Below are positions 17,043-24,767 of a DNA stretch of 47,932 bases, in pieces; the stretch's first letter is position 1, and each line of letters opens with the position of its first letter. The notes below the pieces were generated by a model. That model did no database searches. It saw nothing but the letters and a program-made list of their open reading frames with translations, and was not told where the DNA came from. Position numbers and translations under genes: made by a program. The DNA is taken from assembly GCA_036376135.1 (NCBI GenBank), contig DASVAW010000149.1, positions 1 through 47,932 of the forward strand, read 5' to 3'. The DNA is from Candidatus Polarisedimenticolaceae bacterium (GTDB lineage: Bacteria; Acidobacteriota; Polarisedimenticolia; Polarisedimenticolales; DASRJG01).

Positions 17043-17417
17043 ATGCACGACGAAGCGCTCGAGCTTCTCTCCGCCTTCCTCGACGGCGAGGTGGTCGATT
17101 CCCGCGCCCTCGCCGAGGCCCTCTCGCAGCCCGGGGCGCGCGAGGCGCTGCGCGACTGGACGCTCCTTCGGGCGGAGCTTCAGGACGGTGCGAAGCCGTC
17201 GCCCGCCTTCTACGCGCGGATGGACGTGAGCCTCGTTCGCGCGGCGGAGCCGTGGTGGCGCCGGGCGGTGCCGATCCCCTGGCCCGCGCTCGCGGCGGCG
17301 GGGGGGATCGTGCTCGCCATGGTGCTCTTCGCGGGCCGAGAGCGACCGGAAGCGCCTCCGTTTCCGACGCGCACGTTCACTTTCGAGGAGGGTGTCGAAT
17401 GGCACGCGCAGTCGTAA
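17043..17417 (+). CDS. Putative membrane anti-sigma factor
   Basis: 124-residue protein. The N-terminal cytoplasmic part (about 1-60, LELLSAFLDGEVVDSRALAEAL) resembles the sigma-binding domain of RseA-type anti-sigma factors, without the His-x3-Cys-x2-Cys zinc motif. One membrane helix follows at about 77-96 (WPALAAAGGIVLAMVLFAG), then a short outside tail of about 28 residues. GAGGTGACC before the ATG is a good ribosome-binding site. Its end overlaps the start of the next gene by 19 bp, tying all three genes together. Assignment rests mainly on position and architecture. Confidence 0.75.
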   Translation: MHDEALELLSAFLDGEVVDSRALAEALSQPGAREALRDWTLLRAELQDGAKPSPAFYARMDVSLVRAAEPWWRRAVPIPWPALAAAGGIVLAMVLFAGRERPEAPPFPTRTFTFEEGVEWHAQS

Positions 17418-18397
17418 TTCTGCTCACCGCGGCTCTCGGGCTGACGGCCCAGGCCGCCACCGGGGATACCTATTCGGTGTCCCTCGAGGCCCGAGGCACG
17501 CACGTCAGGTCCGGGCTCGTGTTCGGGCCGACCGAAACGGTGTCGGACGCGGGCGCCGAGGTTCGCGTCGGAGAGTCCGCCTACGTCTATCTCTCCTTCT
17601 GGCGGCTCCCGTCCGGCGACTACTGCAATCGGGCCTCCGGGGGCTCTCGCTCGTTTGAAGAGATGCGCCAGAACCAGCCGGAGCCTGGCCACGAGGCGTT
17701 CCTCGCAACGATCCGTCCTCTCGGAAGCGAAATCGGAAAGGTGAAGTTCGAGGTCGACTGGGAGCAACTGCGTCGAGACGAATCGGGGCCCGCCGTGCGC
17801 GTCGGAGGCGACGTGCGCGTCGTGGAAATGCCCGAGGGCGAGGTTCATGTCCTCGATTTCCTCGCGGGGAAACCGACCGCCGAATCGTACTGCTACGCGA
17901 ACGTCACCATCGGTGTCCGAGCCCGGATCCGCGAGGACGAAGCCCTCGCCGGCGCGCGATTCGGATACGACGTGTGGTGGAAGCACACCGACGAAAAGGG
18001 ACGCATCGAGAACCGGAGATTCGTCGGTTCTGGGCGCCAGGGCGAGCCCCTGACCTTCAACCTCGGCGAGCGACGCCAGCCGGTTCCGGAGAGCCACGAG
18101 GGGAAGCGCTGGGATTCGATTATCGAGATGGTCGGAGAAGTTCAGGCGCGGGCTCGTGCGGATGGACGGATCGACCTTCGTCTCGGCGCGGGTCGCTGGG
18201 TGAGCACGGAACTGACCGGGACCCCGAGAACGGGCGGAATCGGCGACGGCGGCCGAAAGGTCGTGACGGTTTCACCGGGCGAAACGATCGCGCTGCGGCT
18301 GCCCTCGCCGCGAGGTAGGGCGGAGTTCGTCGATTCGAAGGCGTTCTACGCCGGCCACACCGACGAGTTGATCCTCACCGTGACGCGCGAAGAATAG
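17399..18397 (+). CDS. Secreted protein of unknown function in the ECF sigma operon
   Basis: 332-residue exported protein, not recognised. Signal peptide at about 1-19 (MARAVVILLTAALGLTAQA). The mature part looks beta-rich, with motifs such as SAYVYLSFWRLPSGDYC, VRVGGDVRVVEMPEGEVHVLDF and a C-terminal VTVSPGETIALRLPSP segment, suggesting one or two beta-sandwich domains with two to three cysteines. AGGAGGG precedes the ATG. It starts inside the anti-sigma gene, so it is probably a target or a sensor partner of the sigma/anti-sigma pair. By eye its second half is less GC-rich than its neighbours. Its stop codon lies inside the palindrome at 18393-18411. Confidence 0.8.
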   Translation: MARAVVILLTAALGLTAQAATGDTYSVSLEARGTHVRSGLVFGPTETVSDAGAEVRVGESAYVYLSFWRLPSGDYCNRASGGSRSFEEMRQNQPEPGHEAFLATIRPLGSEIGKVKFEVDWEQLRRDESGPAVRVGGDVRVVEMPEGEVHVLDFLAGKPTAESYCYANVTIGVRARIREDEALAGARFGYDVWWKHTDEKGRIENRRFVGSGRQGEPLTFNLGERRQPVPESHEGKRWDSIIEMVGEVQARARADGRIDLRLGAGRWVSTELTGTPRTGGIGDGGRKVVTVSPGETIALRLPSPRGRAEFVDSKAFYAGHTDELILTVTREE

Positions 18398-18411
18398 GGA
18401 CTGTCCCTATT
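18393..18411. repeat. Perfect 19-bp palindrome at the meeting point of two convergent genes
   Basis: AATAGGGAC, central T, GTCCCTATT: 9-bp perfect arms, strikingly AT-richer than its surroundings. The plus-strand gene ends with the TAG inside the left arm (18395-18397) and glgC on the minus strand ends with TAA overlapping the last base of the right arm (18413-18411). The near-symmetric sequence could form a hairpin in either transcript. It may be a bidirectional terminator or one copy of a dispersed REP-like palindromic element; the window holds only this copy. Confidence 0.6.
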
Positions 18412-19691
18412 TAGATGGTCGTTTCGTCGGGGATCACGGCGTTCTTGCGTACGATGACGATCCCCTCGCGGATGGCCCAGCCCGGTCCGTCCGCCTCCTG
18501 CAGCCCCTGCTTGTTGGTGATGCGGACGTTGCGGCCGATGTGCGCGTTCTTGTCGACGATCGCGTTCTGGATCAGCGTCCCCTCGCCGATCCCCGGCGGC
18601 GGGGAGCCGGGAGGCGCCGGCGGGAAGTAGGGGTCGAGCCCCATGATCAGCGAGCGCCGCACGGTCGCGTGGGTGAGGATCGAGCGGACGCCGACGATCG
18701 AGTCCTCGATCGTCGAGCCCACGACCTGCGTCCCCTCGCACAGGATCCCGTTGTTGAACCGCGTGGCGGTGATCACCGAGCCCGGGAGGTACCGCGGGTG
18801 GGTGTAGAACAGCCAGTTCGGGTCGCGGAACGAGAACGGCGGGTCGGCCTTCACCAGGTCCATGTGCGCGTCGTAGAACGACCGGATCGTCCCGATGTCG
18901 CGCCAGTACCCGCCGAAGGCGTAGGCCTGGACACGTTTCTCCTTCACCAGCGACGGGATCACGTGGTGGCCGAAGTCGCGCAGCTCCGGCCGGAGCGCCG
19001 ACGCGAGCACGTCCTTGTTGAAGATGTAGATCCCCATCGACGCGAGGAAGGGTTTGCCCTCGGGGAGGCCGTACCGCGCAAGCAGCTGCGGGTCCGCCTC
19101 CATCCCCGCCCGCCCGGCGGCGTCCTTCGGCTTCTCGCGGAATTCCACGATCCGCCCCGTCGGGTCGGTGCGCACGGCGCCGAGCTCGCAGATCTCGGAC
19201 TCCGTGCACGGCAGGACGCCGATCGTCAGGTCGGCGTTCGACTCCAGGTGCTCGCGGAGCATGAGCCGGTAATCCATCCGGTACATGTGATCGCCGGAGA
19301 GGATCATCACGAAGTCGCCGCGCGACTCGACGATGAAGTCGAGGTTCTGGCGGACGGCGTCCGCGGTCCCCTGATACCACGTGTCGTCGCCGGGGGTCTG
19401 CTGGGCGGCGAGGATCTGGACGAACCCCCTCGAGAAGTGATCGAAGGCGTACGTGCGCACGATGTGCCGGTGGAGCGAGACGGAGTTGAACTGCGTGAGC
19501 AGGAACATCCGCTCCATGCCGGAGTGGATGCAGTTGCCGATCGGGATGTCGATCAGCCGGTACTTGCCCGCGATCGGGACCGCGGGCTTGGAGCGCTGCG
19601 ACGTGAGCGGGTCGAGCCGCTGCCCGCGCCCTCCGCCCAGGATGACCGTGATGACGTCGTGTTCCCGGCCCGTCGTCGGGACGCCGACCAT
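18411..19691 (-). CDS. glgC: Glucose-1-phosphate adenylyltransferase (ADP-glucose pyrophosphorylase)
   Basis: 426-residue nucleotidyltransferase that makes ADP-glucose from ATP and glucose-1-phosphate. N-terminal catalytic motifs: ILGGGRGQRLDPLTSQRSKP (ATP and pyrophosphate loop), GTADAVRQNL, SGDHMYRMDY with the metal-binding Asp, the sugar-binding FREKPKD and SMGIYIF. The C-terminal left-handed beta-helix starts near residue 290 (IEDSIVG, IQNAIVDKNAHIG). The sequence resembles the cyanobacterial/plant-like branch. It lies downstream of trehalose genes, so its ADP-glucose may feed the TreT-like glycosyltransferase as well as, or instead of, glycogen. Start ATG with AGGGG upstream. Confidence 0.95.
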   Translation of the reverse strand: MVGVPTTGREHDVITVILGGGRGQRLDPLTSQRSKPAVPIAGKYRLIDIPIGNCIHSGMERMFLLTQFNSVSLHRHIVRTYAFDHFSRGFVQILAAQQTPGDDTWYQGTADAVRQNLDFIVESRGDFVMILSGDHMYRMDYRLMLREHLESNADLTIGVLPCTESEICELGAVRTDPTGRIVEFREKPKDAAGRAGMEADPQLLARYGLPEGKPFLASMGIYIFNKDVLASALRPELRDFGHHVIPSLVKEKRVQAYAFGGYWRDIGTIRSFYDAHMDLVKADPPFSFRDPNWLFYTHPRYLPGSVITATRFNNGILCEGTQVVGSTIEDSIVGVRSILTHATVRRSLIMGLDPYFPPAPPGSPPPGIGEGTLIQNAIVDKNAHIGRNVRITNKQGLQEADGPGWAIREGIVIVRKNAVIPDETTI

Positions 19692-19695
19692 GGGT

Positions 19696-19717
19696 ACCCC
19701 TCCCGTAAGGGGGGAGT
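19696..19717 (-). promoter_or_regulatory. Hairpin over the glgC ribosome-binding region
   Basis: On the minus strand ACTCCCCCC, loop TTAC, GGGAGGGGT pair with one mismatch and one G-U. The right arm contains the GGGAGGGG that serves as the glgC ribosome-binding site. A possible -10 box TAGACT (19720-19715) overlaps the outer edge. If glgC is read through from the upstream gene, this could hide its ribosome-binding site. Confidence 0.4.
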
Positions 19718-19731
19718 CTACAACGTCAGGC

Positions 19732-20343
19732 TCACCGCTTGACGATGCCGGAAGTCAATCGTTTGGCGCAGGCGGCGCAGAACCGCTCGTCCTTGAAGTC
19801 GATGTCCGCGAGCGCCCCCGTCGGCGCCATCACGCACCGCGGGTCCCGGCACTCCGGAAGCCCCTTGAGGCTTCCGATCGCCTGGAGGAGGACCTTGACC
19901 ACCCGCGCGCGCTGTTTTCCGGGGTCGGCCTTCCGGCGGTAGAACGCCTCGCGCAGCCGCCGGACCGAGAAGACCGCGACGCGGTTCCGGGCGTCCATCT
20001 CCCCGAAAACCCCCTCGGTGTCGGGCTTGAAGAGGTCCACGTCGGTCACGAAGACGATCGCGTCGGGGTTGGCGGCGGGGACCATCACCTTCCCGGGCTC
20101 GGCGGGGGAGCCCCCCACGAGCTTCGCGACCCCTAGCCGGGAGAGCCCGGCCCTCAGCTCCGCCAGGAACGGCCCCGCGCGGTGCTGCCCCCGACCCACT
20201 TCCTCGGAGGTCCGCGGTACCGGGGCGGGCTGGCGCATCTCGACCGGGCGGCCGAGGACCTTCGAGACCTTGGCGACGGCCGCCTCGAGCTCGACGGGAT
20301 CGAGTTTTCCGACGGGAACCACGGTCACGCGAAGTTCGGACAT
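19732..20343 (-). CDS. Archaemetzincin-like protein lacking the catalytic zinc site
   Basis: 203-residue protein that follows the archaemetzincin (M54) pattern along its length: a TDVDLFKPDTEGVFGEMD block and VAVFSVRRL, then Gly161-x3-Cys165-x4-Cys170-x-Met172-x16-Cys189-x2-Cys192, matching the family's C-terminal cysteine zinc knot and Met-turn. The catalytic HExxHxxGxxH is gone: aligned on Gly161 the positions read Gln154, Ala155, Ser158 and Glu164 instead of His, Glu, His and His. It is therefore predicted to be a non-peptidase descendant, perhaps a binding or structural protein. It sits 9 bp after the TreT-like gene and 40 bp before glgC in the same orientation. Confidence 0.75.
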   Translation of the reverse strand: MSELRVTVVPVGKLDPVELEAAVAKVSKVLGRPVEMRQPAPVPRTSEEVGRGQHRAGPFLAELRAGLSRLGVAKLVGGSPAEPGKVMVPAANPDAIVFVTDVDLFKPDTEGVFGEMDARNRVAVFSVRRLREAFYRRKADPGKQRARVVKVLLQAIGSLKGLPECRDPRCVMAPTGALADIDFKDERFCAACAKRLTSGIVKR

Positions 20344-20352
20344 GGCGCCATC

Positions 20353-21564
20353 TTACGGCGCCCGCCCGGTGATCGAAAGGAAGAGGGTGAGCCAGTCCCG
20401 GAGGTGCCGGGTGAGCAGGAAGCGGTAGCGGACGAGCTCCCGCCCCTCCGTTCCCATCTCCCGCGCGGCCTGCGGGCGGTTCAGCAGATACCGGATCCGG
20501 AACGCCAACCCCTCCTCGGAGTGGACCAGGAATCCGGTCCGATGGTCGTGGACCTGCAGCGTGATCCCTCCCACGGCCCCCGCGACCACCGGTCTCCCCT
20601 TCCAGAGCGCCTCGGTGACGGTGAGCCCGAACCCCTCCTTCGTCGAGTTCTGGATCACGACGGTCGCCGCGCGCTGGAGCGCGTTGATCTCGAGATCGCT
20701 GTCGGGGGGGATGCTCAGGACGTGGACGTCGGGGTCGCCGCCGGCCTCCTCGCGGACCTCGCGCAGGACCTCCGCCCCTTCGGGGTCGTCGTCCGCGGTG
20801 CCGCCGACGAGGACGAGACGGCAGTCCTGCGTCCGGCGGACCTGACGCCAGGCGCGGATGACCCCCACCGGGTTCTTGAAGCGGTCGAAGCGGGAGACCT
20901 GGACGAGCAACGGCCGCGACCGGTCGAGGCCGAGGCCGGCGAGGCGGCGGTCGATCTCCCCTTCGGAGATCTCCCGGTTCTTGTCCGCGAGGGGGTCGAT
21001 CGACGGGGGGATCAGGTATTGCGGGTGCGGCAGGTTCTGCGCGAACGGCGCGAGCGAGAACACCGACGCGTCGTAGGGCTCGACGAACCCCCGCAGGAAT
21101 CGCCACACGGGGCGATAGGGCTTCGAGGCGTCGATGTGGCATCGCCAGATCCACGGGCAGCGTTTCTCGGCGAACCGGATCAGCGGAGCGGGCTGCGGGT
21201 CGTGGATGACGACGACGTCGGCGTCGAGCTCGAGTCGGGCGGCGTTCTTCCGGTTCGTCTCGAGGTAGGCCTCGCGCTGCGCGGGGGTGAGCTCGAGTCG
21301 ATCCCCCTGCAGCGCGTTGTGCATGCGCTTGGTCGTCGCGAAGTACTCGGGGGTTCCCTCGAGGACCTCCCAGCGGGCGTCCAGCCCGAGCTCGTTGAAG
21401 AGCGGGACATGCCGCGCGAGCAGCTCCGCGACCCCGCCGCCCACGCGCGTCGAGTTGACCACCACGAGTCGGAGCCCCTCGAGTCGCGCCGCCAGCCGCC
21501 GGAGCAGCGCGATCCGGTCGCGGCCGACGACCTCGGCGTACTGATCGAGCCGGGCGGCCTTCAT
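20353..21564 (-). CDS. Trehalose synthase-like GT4 glycosyltransferase (TreT type)
   Basis: 403-residue GT-B glycosyltransferase close to TreT, which joins NDP-glucose and glucose into trehalose. Hallmarks: VVNSTRVGGGVAELLARHVP near the N-terminus, WRCHIDASKPYRPVW, the donor-binding VQVSRFDRFKNPVGVIRAW, and the GT4 signature NSTKEGFGLTVTEALWKGRPVV with two Glu seven residues apart. Length matches TreT. The ATG overlaps the DUF5752 stop (ATGA). GlgC in the same cluster could supply ADP-glucose. A glycosyltransferase making another glucoside is possible but less likely. Confidence 0.88.
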   Translation of the reverse strand: MKAARLDQYAEVVGRDRIALLRRLAARLEGLRLVVVNSTRVGGGVAELLARHVPLFNELGLDARWEVLEGTPEYFATTKRMHNALQGDRLELTPAQREAYLETNRKNAARLELDADVVVIHDPQPAPLIRFAEKRCPWIWRCHIDASKPYRPVWRFLRGFVEPYDASVFSLAPFAQNLPHPQYLIPPSIDPLADKNREISEGEIDRRLAGLGLDRSRPLLVQVSRFDRFKNPVGVIRAWRQVRRTQDCRLVLVGGTADDDPEGAEVLREVREEAGGDPDVHVLSIPPDSDLEINALQRAATVVIQNSTKEGFGLTVTEALWKGRPVVAGAVGGITLQVHDHRTGFLVHSEEGLAFRIRYLLNRPQAAREMGTEGRELVRYRFLLTRHLRDWLTLFLSITGRAP

Positions 21565-22235
21565 GCGTCGCCCTCCTCGGGATGTCCCTCCAGGATGCGC
21601 AGGATCCGGTGGCGCAGCTCCTCGAGGCTGAAGAAGTAGAAGTCGATCCGGCGAAGTCGTGAGACCTCCGCCGACGCGCCGAACTCCGCCTCGAGCCAGC
21701 GGGAGTAGTCGTCCGCTCCGCCGCGCAGCTTCGCCTCGTGGAAGTGGAAGTAGAGGCTGCTCAGGGGCGCATGGGCGATCCCCTCGTGCAGCTCCGCGAC
21801 GCTCCACGCCTCGCGATCGGTCGGAAGCTCGAGGTAGTGCCCGGAGGCGAAGTGGAACTCGAATCCGCGCCGGGCCCACGGAACCCCGGCGAGCCCGTCG
21901 AGGTGCTCCTCCACGACCTCGAGGACGACCGCCCTGGCCTGCTCGAGGTCGGTCCGCTTGAAGGGCTCGATCGCGCTGAGCTTCTCGGCGAGCGCGCGAT
22001 CGCCGAGCGCCTCGGCGACCCAGGTCGCGAAGTCGTTCGGGTAATCCCACGACCCGTAGCGATGCGCGAGGAACGACCGGTACAGGTGGTGGTGCACGAC
22101 CTCGCCGGGAACCCGACGGAGCTGGTCGGCGAGCTCCTGGAGATTCGCCGCGCGAAGCCCCGTGACGACGACGAGCCCCTCGTAGTCCACGAACCGGAAC
22201 GGCGCGCGCGCGCGCACCGACGCCAGGGCGGTCAA
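21561..22235 (-). CDS. DUF5752 family protein
   Basis: 224-residue protein of the DUF5752 family, which often sits beside trehalose synthase genes. It is alpha-helical and rich in aromatic and His residues: FVDYEGL, VVHHHLYRSFLAHRYGSWDYPNDFATW, FEFHFASGHYLELP and LSSLYFHFHEAKLR. No known catalytic motif; the conserved His could bind a metal or ligand. The start is TTG at 22235, preceded by GGAAGGAGGT at good spacing, and overlaps the otsB stop as TTGA. Coupling on both sides suggests it is made in step with OtsB and the TreT-like enzyme. Confidence 0.8.
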   Translation of the reverse strand: MTALASVRARAPFRFVDYEGLVVVTGLRAANLQELADQLRRVPGEVVHHHLYRSFLAHRYGSWDYPNDFATWVAEALGDRALAEKLSAIEPFKRTDLEQARAVVLEVVEEHLDGLAGVPWARRGFEFHFASGHYLELPTDREAWSVAELHEGIAHAPLSSLYFHFHEAKLRGGADDYSRWLEAEFGASAEVSRLRRIDFYFFSLEELRHRILRILEGHPEEGDA

Positions 22236-23029
22236 CGGACACCTCCTTCCGAGAATCGCGCGAGCGCGTGGAGAAAGCGGTGCATCGCGTCGGGCGAGGC
22301 CAGCCGCCAGCGGGCCGCGGTCGCGATCCCCGGCGGGCCGACCTGGACCGTCGTCGCACCGGGACCGAGCGCCCGGAAGAGGTCCTCGTCGGTGCGATCG
22401 TCCCCCGCGGCGACGACCGAGGGGTCCTCCGGCGCGGCCTCCCGCACCGGGGGCCACGTCGCGGCGACGCGTCCCTTGTGCGCGCCCGCCGGGCGCAGCT
22501 CCGTCACCCGCCGCCCGCCGATCCGCTCGAGCCCCGACAAATCGTCCCGCGCGAGCGTGCGACGCAGCTGAAGCCGCCACGCGCTCAGCCTCGAGTCGTC
22601 CAGCTCGCGATCGTGGACGGCGAAGCCGGCGGGCTTCCGCTCGACGAAGACCCCGTCCCAACCCTCGGCGAGACCCTCGACGCGCCGCGCGAGCCTTTCC
22701 AGGCGCTCCGACATCGCGGGTTCGAGCGCGAGCCGCACGCCGGGGGCCTCCAGGCCGTGGCTCCCGAAGATGGCGATCGGACGCCCCCCGAACAGCTCGA
22801 GCACCTCCGCGGCCGGTCGACCCGAGACGAGCGCCGCCCGCCATCCGAGCGCCCCCAGGCGATCGAGCGACGCGAGGATCCCGCCGGGAATGCGGACCTG
22901 CTCGGGACGGCGAGCGATCGGGGCGAGGGTGCCGTCGACGTCGAGGAGCAGCACGCGGGCGGCCGCCCGGCGACGGGCGGCGGCGGCCACGTGGGTCGCG
23001 AGCGCCTCGGGTCGCACGGCGGATCTCAC
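22232..23029 (-). CDS. otsB: Trehalose-6-phosphate phosphatase
   Basis: 265-residue HAD-superfamily phosphatase that removes the phosphate from trehalose-6-phosphate. Motif I is LLLDVDGTLAPI (nucleophile and acid Asp, about 27-38), motif II LVSGRPAAEV, the trehalose phosphatase cap follows, then the HKGRVA lysine and motif IV GDDRTDEDLF. GTG start at 23029 overlaps the otsA stop (GTGA). Together with OtsA it completes the two-step phosphate pathway from UDP- or ADP-glucose and glucose-6-phosphate. Confidence 0.93.
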   Translation of the reverse strand: MRSAVRPEALATHVAAAARRRAAARVLLLDVDGTLAPIARRPEQVRIPGGILASLDRLGALGWRAALVSGRPAAEVLELFGGRPIAIFGSHGLEAPGVRLALEPAMSERLERLARRVEGLAEGWDGVFVERKPAGFAVHDRELDDSRLSAWRLQLRRTLARDDLSGLERIGGRRVTELRPAGAHKGRVAATWPPVREAAPEDPSVVAAGDDRTDEDLFRALGPGATTVQVGPPGIATAARWRLASPDAMHRFLHALARFSEGGVR

Positions 23030-24474
23030 CCCGCGCGCTCCGCCCGGACCGCCCCCCCGGGGGGGAGCGCGAGGCAACGTTCCGCCCATGCCGTCGCGGG
23101 GTTGGCCTCCACGAAGGGGCGCATCCGGTCCATCCGCTCGCGCCGCTCGCGCTCGGGCATCGAGAGCGCGCGGACGAGGGTCGTCGCGAAGGCCTCGACG
23201 TCGTTCGGGTTCACGGCGAGCGCCCCCGGAAGATGCTCGGACACCCCCGCGAACTCGCTGAGGACGAGCACGCCGTCCCCGTCCCGCCGCGACGCCACGA
23301 ATTCGGGGGCGACGAGGTTCATCCCGTCGCGCAGGGGGGTCACGAGCACGACCGACGCCGCGAGGTAATGCGCGACGAGCTCGGGACGGTCGAGCGCCCG
23401 GGCGCGGTAGTGGATCGGAACCCACCCCTCCCCTCCCCACTCGCCGTTGATCCGGCCGACCTGGCGGTCGATCTCCCGCTTCATCTGGCGGTATTCCTCG
23501 ACCTGGTGGCGGCCGGGCACGACGACCTGGAGGAAGGCGAAGGTCCCGGCTTTGGACGGGTTGGTCCGGAGCATCCGCTCGACGGCGAGGAACCGCTCGA
23601 GGATCCCCTTGGTGTAGTCGAGCCGCTCGCCGCCGAAGAGGATCGGACGCGGGCCGTAGGCGCGGCGGATCTGCACGGAGCGGGCCTTCACCTCCGGATC
23701 CTCCGCGAGCCGCACGAAGTCCGCCGCGTCGATCCCGATCGGTTCCGCCGAAGCGCGCGTCGAGCCCTCCTCGTGCTCGAGGGTGATCGGCCCGCGGATC
23801 TCGTCGTCCGGGGCGACGACCCCGAGCGAGCGGGCGGACTCGACGAAGTTCCGTTTGTACCGCCCGACCTGGAACACGATCGTGTTCGCGCCGAGCAGTC
23901 CCCGGAGAACCTCCTCGCGCCAAGGCAGGACGCGGAAGATCTCCGCCGGCGGGAAGGGGATGTGCAGGAAGAAATCGACGCGCCCGCCAAAGCCGAGCTC
24001 GCGCAGCAGGCGCGGCACCAGCATGAGATGGAAGTCGTGGACCCAGATGCGCTCGCCCGGGCGCGCGTAACGAAGCGTCGCCTCGGCGAAGCGCCGGTTG
24101 ACCTCGCGATAGGCGACCCAGTCCTCCGGCTCGAGGACGGTTTTCCCGGGGAAGTCGTGGAAGAGAGGCCACAACGCGCGGTTGGAGGCGCCGTGGTAGT
24201 ACCGCGCGACGTCCCGCTCGCTCAGCGGCACTCCGCACAACACGACGCCCGACGCGAGACGCGTCGAGCGAGGCCTCGCCCAGCTCTGCGCCACCGCGGC
24301 TGCGGAGGGGAGCATCGCGCCGTCCCAGCCCACCCACTTCCCGCCGCGCTCCGCGAGCACCGGCTCGATCGCGTTGACCAGACCGCCGACGTTGCGTTTG
24401 GGCGCTCCGCGCCCCGGCTCGCGACCGATGTCGTAGGGCAGCCGATTGCTGACGACGACCAGTCCCTCGGCCAC
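23026..24474 (-). CDS. otsA: Trehalose-6-phosphate synthase
   Basis: 482-residue GT20 glycosyltransferase joining NDP-glucose and glucose-6-phosphate. Motifs: VVVSNRLPY and GGLVNAIEPVL at the N-terminus, WVHDFHLMLVPRLLRE, FFLHIPFPPAEIFRVLPWRE, the phosphate- and donor-binding GGERLDYTKGILERFLAVE, and PLRDGMNLVAPEFVA. Length matches OtsA. GTG start at 24474 is preceded by AAGGAGGAATGC, a strong ribosome-binding site; longer readings of the frame add only low-complexity residues. First gene of the trehalose operon and divergent from the giant fusion gene. A possible -10 box TAGGGT lies at 24511-24506. Confidence 0.95.
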   Translation of the reverse strand: MAEGLVVVSNRLPYDIGREPGRGAPKRNVGGLVNAIEPVLAERGGKWVGWDGAMLPSAAAVAQSWARPRSTRLASGVVLCGVPLSERDVARYYHGASNRALWPLFHDFPGKTVLEPEDWVAYREVNRRFAEATLRYARPGERIWVHDFHLMLVPRLLRELGFGGRVDFFLHIPFPPAEIFRVLPWREEVLRGLLGANTIVFQVGRYKRNFVESARSLGVVAPDDEIRGPITLEHEEGSTRASAEPIGIDAADFVRLAEDPEVKARSVQIRRAYGPRPILFGGERLDYTKGILERFLAVERMLRTNPSKAGTFAFLQVVVPGRHQVEEYRQMKREIDRQVGRINGEWGGEGWVPIHYRARALDRPELVAHYLAASVVLVTPLRDGMNLVAPEFVASRRDGDGVLVLSEFAGVSEHLPGALAVNPNDVEAFATTLVRALSMPERERRERMDRMRPFVEANPATAWAERCLALPPGGAVRAERAG

Positions 24475-24767
24475 GCATTCCTCCTTCTTCGGCCGGACTC
24501 CATCGACCCTAGTGCCGTGTGCCGCCCCCCGCAACGACACCAACTCCGTGGGCGTGGTGGAGTTTCGGCGCCGGCGGGCCCGCCGCAGGGCGCTCACACT
24601 GCATCGCCTTTCCCTCGAGACACTCGGCGTCCGTGGGCGCGGCACGAAGCGGCCTGCGAGGGCGGTCCGCGGAGGGGACGTCGGGGTGGACGCGGCCCCA
24701 TCCGCCCCTGCTTCAGGTCAAGTCCCGCCACGGACGGATCGCCCCGGGAAGGCTAGAATCCCGGCCC
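24475..24767. other. Divergent intergenic region, 293 bp
   Basis: The longest gene-free stretch in the window, between otsA (minus) and the giant fusion gene (plus). It holds one candidate -10 box for each direction (24506-24511 minus, 24754-24759 plus) and a 6-bp inverted repeat (AACTCC at 24542-24547 and GGAGTT at 24559-24564, loop 11). Both coding frames through it are Arg-rich and look like noise. I see no RNA gene or riboswitch. Confidence 0.6.
24754..24759 (+). promoter_or_regulatory. -10 box TAGAAT 8 nt before the giant fusion gene
   Basis: TAGAAT ends 8 bases before the GTG at 24768. No Shine-Dalgarno sequence lies between, so the message is probably leaderless. No clear -35 box is seen. 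Confidence 0.45.

Noticed and set aside
18393-18411. Palindrome as part of a CRISPR array or insertion-sequence end
   Set aside because: Single copy in the window, no spacers, no transposase gene and no second inverted repeat.
24542-24564. Inverted repeat AACTCC/GGAGTT as part of a tRNA or riboswitch
   Set aside because: Only six pairs with an 11-base loop and no other conserved RNA elements around it.
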